A stretch of DNA of 64,000 nucleotides from NCBI GenBank assembly GCA_965240325.2, contig OZ251242.1, forward strand, positions 806,001-870,000, written 5' to 3'. Shown piece after piece: positions 57,285 through 64,000 of this stretch. Position numbers and translations under genes: made by a program. Every line of letters starts with the position of its first letter. The stretch's first letter is position 1. This DNA is from Rebecca billardiae RCC1528. Its lineage: Eukaryota > Haptophyta. The notes beneath the pieces are model-generated. The model searched no databases, had not been told where the DNA came from, and was given only the letters and a program-made list of their open reading frames with translations.

Positions 57285-60200
57285 ATGGCGGGTACGCACT
57301 GCACGGCGGCAAGTGCGCACACGCGCGCGGCCGTGCTCACGCCGCCGGCTCCCTCCGACCCCTCGCGCGGTGCGTGTGCGCGCGCAGCGCCGCGCAAGTC
57401 GAAGGCGACCAAAAAGTTCGCGCCCAAGCTCGGCGCCGCGATCGCCAAGCGGCGCGAGGGCAAACAGGTCGCGCGCTCAAAGCAAGCGCGCGACGCGGCG
57501 CGCACGGCGCCCGAGCCGGAGCCGCCGTCCGTCCTCGAGCGCCACGCGCGGCAGCAGGCAAGTCACAAGCCGGCCAGGTGCGTGCCCTGCCCGCCGCGCG
57601 CCGCGTCGCGCATCCGGCGCTCCGAAGCGTGCAAACACAACGGGCGTACTCGCGCGTGCGCGCGCGCGCGCCCGCACCCGCGCGGCACACGCACAGCGAT
57701 GAGCTGGCCGCGCTCTCGGTGGACGATTTTATGGAGAAGGGCTTCTTTCGCGCGCTGGAGGAGGCGTCGTCCGACGAGGAGGCCGACGACCTGCCGGAGG
57801 CGGACATGGACGGCGCATCGAGCGGCGAGGAGGAGGCGGAGGAGGAGGCGGAGGAGGAGGCGGAGGAGGAGGCGGAGGAGGAGGGCAGCGACTCCGAGGA
57901 CGGCGACGACGGCGCGTCCGACGACTCCGACGCCGACGCCGACGCTGATGCCGAGGAGCACCACCCGCGCGCGCCGGCCGCGCGCGCCGGCGGCCGCGGC
58001 CGCGGCCACCGCGCCGAGCTGGAGGCCCTCCGGACTTCCGACCCGGACTTCTACGCGTACCTGCGGGAGAATGACGCGTCGCTGCTCGATTTCGAGGAGG
58101 GCGGCGAGGAGGAGGAGGCCGAGAGCGAGGAGGAGGACGACGAGGCGGAGGACGGCGCGCGCGGCGCGTCGGCGCGGCAGCCGCGCGCGGCCGAGCCGCC
58201 CAACCGGCCTTCCTCCAATCAGGGGGCACCTCAGCCGCCGGCTGCGGAGCAGGTGGTGTCGCAGGAGCTGGTGGAGGGCTGGCGCGGCGAGCTCGAGCGC
58301 ACGCACTCGACGCGCGCGCTGCGGCAGCTGGTGGCTGCGTTCCGCGCTGCCGTGCGCGCGGGCGAGGCGGACGGCGGCGGCGGCGGCGCGAAGGGCGGCG
58401 CGAAGGGCGGCGGCGCGGCCGCGCGCGAGCGCGCAGCCGGCAGCCCATACGTCATTCTGAGCGCAGACGCGTTCAACGCGGTGGTGCAGCTGGCGTTCGC
58501 GCGCGTGCACCTGGCGTTGGCCCACCACCTGCTGCCGGCGGGCGGAGGGCGCGGCGCGGATGCGGCCGCGGCGGCCGCCGGCGCGGCCGCGGACGACGCG
58601 GCCGGCGGCGCAGCCCTCAGCCGGCGCGCGCGCGGGCTTGCGGGCGGCAAGCGCGCGCGCGAGGCCGCGGCGGCGGCGGCGGCGGCCGGCGCGGGCACCG
58701 AGGGCGGCGCGGGCGCTGCGGGCTCGGAGGTCGCCGAGCTCTCCCGCCGCGCCGCCGCCGCCGGCCGGCTGCCCGACCCGAGCGCGCACGCGCGCTGGGC
58801 GAAGCTCGGCCCCGTCGCCAAATCGTACGCGACGCATCTGCTGGCGTTGCTCGACGGCATGGCAGAGGGCGGGATGGTGATGGCGGCGCTCGCGCAGCTG
58901 CGCGCGCTGCTGCCGTTCGTCCGGCCGTTCCCCGCGCTGCGCAAGCGCGCGATCAAGGCGCTCCTCGCGCACTGGAGCGCCGCCGACTCGAGCGCCGCCG
59001 TCCGCCTCGGCGCCTTTGGCGTTCTGCTCGAGCTCGCGCGCCGGTTCCCGCCGCCGTGCCTCGAGCTGTGCCTCAAGGGTACCTATCTGGCGTTTGCGCG
59101 GAACTGCAAGGTGAGCGCGCGCCGCTCGCTGCCGCCGATCGTGCTCATGTCGCAGTGCGTGGTCGAGCTGTACGGGCTCGACATGGCGCTCTCGTACGAG
59201 CACGCGTACGTGTACCTCCGGCAGATTGGCGTCGCGGTGCGCAACGCGATCGCGGGCAAGAAGGCAGCCAAGGAGAAAGCGCACGCGTCGGTGTACAACT
59301 GGGCGGTGGTCAACTCGCTCCGGCTGTGGTCGGCTGTGCTCTGCGCGCACGCCGACCGGCCGGGCTCGCAGCTCCGGCTGCTCGCCTCGCCGCTCGTGCA
59401 GACCACGCTCGCGCTCGCGCGGCTCCTCCCGTCCGCGCGCTTCGTCCCGCTCCGCTTCCAGTGCTGCAAGCTGCTGCTCGAGCTGTCGCGCGGCCTCGGC
59501 CTATTCGTGCCACTAACTGCCGAGCTGATGGAAGTTCTCGAGAAGGCGGAGCTCGGGCGGCGGCCCAAGGCGCTGGCGGGGCGGCCGGTGGACTGGCGGT
59601 GCACGCTCAAGGTGGCGCGCTCCGCCGTGAACACGCGCGCGTTCCAGGACGGCATGGTCACGCGCATGCTCCTCCTTCTCACCGAGTGGCTTGCCCTGCA
59701 CTCCACTTCCATCGCCTTCCCCGAGCTCGGCGCGCCAATCTCGCACGATCTCGGCCGCGCGGCCAAGGCGGCTAAGGTGGTGCGCTTCGCGCGGCAGCTC
59801 AAGCACCTGAGCACGCAGGTGCGCGCTGCGCCGCGCGGCGGGATGCACGCCCGCCGGGCGCGCGCGGGGCCCGCCCGCGCGGAGGGCGCGGAGGGCGCGC
59901 GCCGCGCCGCGCCTCGATCGCCGACGGGCGCACCGCCGCGCGCGCTTACTCCGTCACGCCGCCGGTGCGCGCACGCGGGTCCACGCGCCTGCCGCCTGCG
60001 CCCTGCGCCGCGCCGCTGCGCCGCAGATCCAGCGCAACTCCGCGCTCGTGCTCGCCGAGCGGCGTGGCGTGGGCTTCGCGCCGCGTGACATGGACAAGTG
60101 CGTCGCGCTGGCGCGCCCGCCGCCCCCCCACTGCCCTGCCGGCCCGCGCGCCGTGCCGCAAGCCGCAAGCCGCGCGCGCGCCGCGCGCGAGGCGCGCTCA

Positions 60201-60610
60201 CGCGCCGCGCCGCGCGCGCGGCACCGCGCAGGGTGCTGGCCTTCGAGCGCGAGCTGGCGGCGAAGGGCGAGACGCCGATGCAGGCGCTGCTGCGCGAGGA
60301 GCAGCGCGCCGCCGACCAGTACGACAGCCAGTTCGCCGCCGAGGGCACGGCACCGGAGGAGGAGGAGGAGGAGGAGGAGGAGGCGGCGGAGGCGAAGCGC
60401 GCGCCGGGCCGCGCGCGCGCCAAGGCGGCGGCGGCGGGGAGGGATGCGGAGGACGCGGAGGAGGCGGAGGCGGAGGCGGAGGCGGTGGCGGCGTTCCCCA
60501 CGCCGAGCAAGCGCGCGCGCGCCGCCAAGCCCGAGCGGCGCGGCGGGGCGCGGGCGGCGCCCACCGCCGACGAGGTGAAGGACTTCGACGCGTCCGACTT
60601 TGGGCTCTGA
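57285..60610 (+). CDS. NOC2: Nucleolar complex protein 2 (ribosome biogenesis)
   Basis: Four exons (57285-57577, 57697-59818, 60027-60097, 60232-60610) give 954 aa; all introns start GTGCG and end CAG. The N-terminus is basic (KSKATKKFAPKLG), then LSVDDFMEKGFF, long Glu/Asp-rich tracts and DPDFYAYLRENDASLLDF. The conserved Noc2 core runs from LVEGWRGELERTHSTRALR through FVRPFPALRKRAIKALL, FLRFQCCKLLLEL-like PLRFQCCKLLLEL and WRCTLKVARSAVNTRAFQDG, to IQRNSALVLAERR. Noc2 pairs with Noc1 and then Noc3 to move pre-60S ribosomes from nucleolus to nucleoplasm. The acidic and Ala/Gly-rich insertions make it longer than the roughly 710-aa yeast protein. The start MAGTHCTA lies downstream of the divergent U2 gene. 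Confidence 0.92.
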
Positions 60611-60809
60611 GGTGCTTACGAATCTGCGCCCCGGAGATTTCAGATTGATCGATGCGCGCACGCGCATGCAAAAATAATGTGCGGGCGCCGGGCGGCTGGT
60701 TCCGGTCATCCGGTTTCGAAACAGTCACCGGTGGTAGTTGAAACAGCCTTTTCGGCTCGGCCAGCGCGTCGCGCCCATCGATCGGATCATCGGCCTTTCC
60801 CCTCCAGCC

Positions 60810-61731
60810 ATGAGCGGCGGCGGCATGTACGAGACGGAGCACATGCGCGCGTACAGCCCGCCGCCGACGGCGCGCTCGCACGTGTACGTGCGGCCACGGC
60901 CTCCGCTCCACGCCGCCGACGACGCCGCGGCGCGCGCCAGCACGGCGCCGCGCGCGCTTGTGCCGGCGGCACCGCGCACAGCGCCGCACACGCGCCTGCC
61001 AGCCGCGCGCGCGCCCGCGGGCACGCCGAGCGCGGCGATGAGCTGGCGCGTGCTGCGCGACGCCGGGATCTCTCCCTCACTCACGCACGACGACTACCGC
61101 CCGCCGACCACCCGGCAGTCGCCGCGCGCCTTCTCGGGCGCGCCGCCCTACTCGACCTATGGCGATTCGCGACCAGGCACCGCCGCGGCCGTGGAGGGCT
61201 GGGAGGCGCGCCCGCCGGTGCCGTACGACACGTACGGGCTGAACGGCGCGTACATCAACGCCGACGCCAAAGCCGACCCGCACGCCGCCGCCGCCGCCGA
61301 CACTGCGCGCGCGCGCGCGTCGCATGACAAGGCCGTTGCGCGCGCGGGCTCGGCGGCACGCCTGCGCGGCGGCCGGCAGCGCGTGACGCCGACGCGGCTG
61401 CACGGCACGCTGGAGTACGCGCGCAACATGGGCGAGTGGCTCGACGCGTCCCTCGAGCGCGTCCGCCCGCCCGCGCTCGAGAACCGCTCGAGGAGCGCGC
61501 CGCCGCGCCGCCCTGCGGCCGAAGCGCCAGCCTACTCCGACGAGCCGCCGGCACAGCAAGAGCGCTCGGCGGCGGGCGTGCGCTGGCCCGTGGGCTGGGC
61601 GCCGGACTCGCCGCGCTCGGCGCGGCGGCCTGCGCCGTACGCGACCGACGCGGACGAGATGCCGAGCGCGTGGCCCACGAGCCCGCGCAGCCCGCGCCCG
61701 CGCGCGGTGCCACTTACTTACGGTGACGCGG

Positions 61732-61787
<56 letters not shown>

Positions 61788-63650
61788 TGGGCGACAGTTG
61801 AGGGCAGCGGCCCGGGCACTCGCACGCCGCCGCGCGGCGCGCACGCCGCCGCTGCGCCGGGGTCCGTGTTCGTCGAGCCGCGGCGCGCGGGCCTCGCCGG
61901 CGTGCGCGTCGACCCGTGGCACGCCGAGACCACCGCGCAGCTCGCGCGCCATTGGTCGGCCGATGACCCGACAGCGCCGGAGCCCGGGCGCGCGCACACG
62001 CCGCGGCACACGCCGAGATCGGAGCTCGAGTACGAGCTGCCCCGACGGCGGCGGCACTCGGGGCCGGAGGCGGGCATGCGGCCCGGCGAGGCGCTGGACA
62101 CGGCGGCGCGGCTCGGGCTGCGCGCGCCGGAGGACGACGCGTCGCCGCGCCGCGCCGCCCAAGCAGCGGCCATCGCCGACGCCGATCTTTACGCAGATCG
62201 GCGCAGCGGCCATGTTCGGCTGCAGGCTCGGAAGCGGGTGCCGGCGCCGGGCAGCGTGGAGCGCGGCGGGCCCGTGGCGCTGCCGCCGCCGCCCAGCGCG
62301 GGCGCCGGGGTGCGCTACGAGGAGCCCGTGCCCGCCGCGACGCCCGAGCGCCTCGTCCCTCGCTTTGACGAGGAGGCGCGATCGCTGCCCCGACCCCAGC
62401 CGGAGACGGCTGGGCCCTACGCTGCCGAGCGTGACACTTTGCCGCCGCCACAGCCGCAGCCGCAGCAGCTGCAGCAGCCGCAGGAGCAGCCGCACGAGCA
62501 GCAGCCGCAGCAGCAGCCGCAGCCGCAGCACTGGGACGCGCCTGGCGAGTTCTACGAGGAGGCGGGCTGGGCGCGTCCGCCACCGCCGCCGCTGCCGCCG
62601 CCGCCGCCGCCGCGCGCGCGCGCAGTCTCTCCGGCGCGCGAGCGTTCAATCTCGCCGCGAGATCGCGAGCTGCGCGCGTTCGGAGTCCGGTTCAAGGGGG
62701 AAGTCCGGGAGCCGGTGTCGCCGAGGGAGCCGGCGCTGCGCGGCGCGGTGTTCAAGGGGCGGCCGGCCGAGGCGGACGAGGCATGGCGCACCGCGGTGCA
62801 GCGCCCGCCCGAGCGCCCGCCGCCATCGCGCTACCAGCAGCTGCTGTCGCCCGGCAGCGGCGGCGCGCACCGTCACGCCGCCGACAACGTCGGCGGCGTC
62901 GGCGCTGGCGGCGGCGACGCGCTGGCGGGGTGGGCCGGGGTCGACGACGACTACGCCGGACTGACGTCGGAGGAGGTGCCGCGCGTCGCCTTCCCTCTTG
63001 GCTCCGACCCGCTCGCCGCGGGCAACGACGTCGTGCGCTACCGGTACTACTATGAGCACCCGGCGGCCGGCGCGACCAGCCCGCGGCGCGGCGGCCATGC
63101 GATGGCGGCGGAGGAGTGGCGAGGGAGCCCGCGCGCCGCGGGCGGCGTGAGCCCGCGGGGCGTCCGCGGCGGCGGCGGCGGAGATGGCGGCGGCGCGTGG
63201 ACACGCCAGTATGAGCAGCACTCCCAGTATGAACACCAGCAGCCGTCGCAGCAGCAGCAGCTGCGAGCCGCGTCGCCGCCGTGGCAGCGCGCCGCGTCGC
63301 CGCCGCCCGCGGTCGCGGTCACGCGCGCGTACACACCCTCGCCGCCGCACGCCGCCTCGCGCGAGCGCGGCGGCGGTGGGGGCTTCACGTATGCGTCGCC
63401 GCCGCCGCCAGCGAGCGCCGGCGGCCACGCCGCGCACGCGTCCGCCTCGGCCTCGGCCAGCCGGCTCGAGGCCGCGCGTGCGGCGTACAGGCACGCGGTG
63501 CGTGGCTCGCCGCGCGCCGCGGGCTCATCGGCGAGGCAGCCCGGCGGCCTCGGGCCCGGCGTGCGCGAGCACCAGCCGGGCGGCGGTCCCGCGTCCTCCC
63601 CATACAGGCTCGTGTGGAGCGACACCACGACCCCGAGCTATTGGCAGTAG
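60810..63650 (+). CDS. Large low-complexity, probably disordered protein
   Basis: A single frame of 946 aa from MSGGGMYETEHM. Composition is dominated by Pro, Arg, Ala, Ser and Gly. A run of about 20 glycines lies near residue 310. A Gln/Pro region (QPQPQQLQQPQEQPHEQQ) and a poly-Pro run follow. Short SPRR/SPRE motifs recur (VSPARERSISPRDREL, EPVSPREP), and tyrosines are spaced regularly (DTYG, YSTYGD, YGDADG). No folded domain was recognised. Such proteins often act in cytoskeletal, RNA-binding or condensate roles; nothing specific can be said. The frame is open far longer than chance on this strand, but other frames are also long in this GC-rich DNA. Confidence 0.6.
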
Positions 63651-64000
63651 TAGTAGCACACGCCCACAGGCGGCAGTAGTAGTAGTAGCACACGCCCACG
63701 GGCGGGGGTGCGTGCAGTTATTATTTATATATATTCATTTTCGATATAATCAGCTATAGCATCATCATCACTCATCGGCATGGCCCGCGGTGCACTCGGG
63801 GCGGCCAGCGCGCAGCAGCGTGGAGCCTGCCCGCGGCCCGGGGGCCCTGACACTACGTTCATTAGTACGTACGTAGTCAAAAAGCGCCGAGATCGGAGGC
63901 GGATATTAATTACATTATTATTATTATTATTATATGACCGCGTTCCGCGGTCCTTTTCCGTAGAACGAACGAATAGTTCAGGGCCCGCGGTGGCGGTGCA
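63651..64000. other. 3' flank, no gene seen
   Basis: It begins with a duplicated segment (agtagtagtagcacacgccc, twice with TAG-count variation) just after the stop codon, then AT-rich intergenic DNA with a TTA run near 63910-63930. Nothing else was recognised before the window ends. Confidence 0.5.

Overview
The window is nuclear DNA of a GC-rich, intron-containing unicellular eukaryote. A haptophyte-like alga fits best: one gene carries a bipartite plastid-type leader, there is an SLC4 anion transporter, coding sequence is extremely G/C-rich at third positions, and introns are short. This placement is inference. All thirteen introns whose boundaries can be fixed by protein homology begin GTGCG, and almost all end in CAG.

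Layout. Bases 1-18760 hold a head-to-tail array of eight near-identical intronless genes, the first cut by the window edge. The seven complete copies encode 606-611 residue proteins with an N-terminal RING-like Cys/His cluster, an F-box and an RCC1-type beta-propeller. Once insertions are removed the period is about 2.13-2.18 kb. Copies differ mostly at a few loop positions of the propeller. The spacers come in two types and carry several mobile-element-like insertions beside a conserved palindrome about 71 bp upstream of the start codon. Bases 18761-20408 are the decayed edge of the array. From 20409 onward the window is ordinary single-copy gene space: an SLC4 transporter (-), an M32 carboxypeptidase (-) head-to-head with a SURP protein (+), a kinase-like protein (-) head-to-head with a calmodulin-like protein (+), allantoinase (-) head-to-head with a CRAL-TRIO protein (+), the SUMO E1 subunit UBA2 (-), a membrane histidine-kinase-like protein (+), an NDK-domain protein with an N-terminal acylation signal (+), a plastid-targeted membrane protein (-), a CNG-type ion channel (+), a weak hypothetical (-), a sulfotransferase (+), a GT31-like glycosyltransferase (+), a WD40 protein with a PIP-box-like N-terminus (+), U2 snRNA (-) head-to-head with NOC2 (+), and a large disordered protein (+).

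The single-copy genes show no shared pathway. Their common trait is head-to-head pairing over short intervals. The array is the striking part: RING, F-box and a variable propeller together suggest a family of ubiquitin-ligase adaptors whose target-recognition surface is being diversified by tandem duplication, gene conversion and probably selection. That function is a hypothesis. Intergenic DNA contains dinucleotide microsatellites, including about 200 bp of pure TA, and a few minisatellites.
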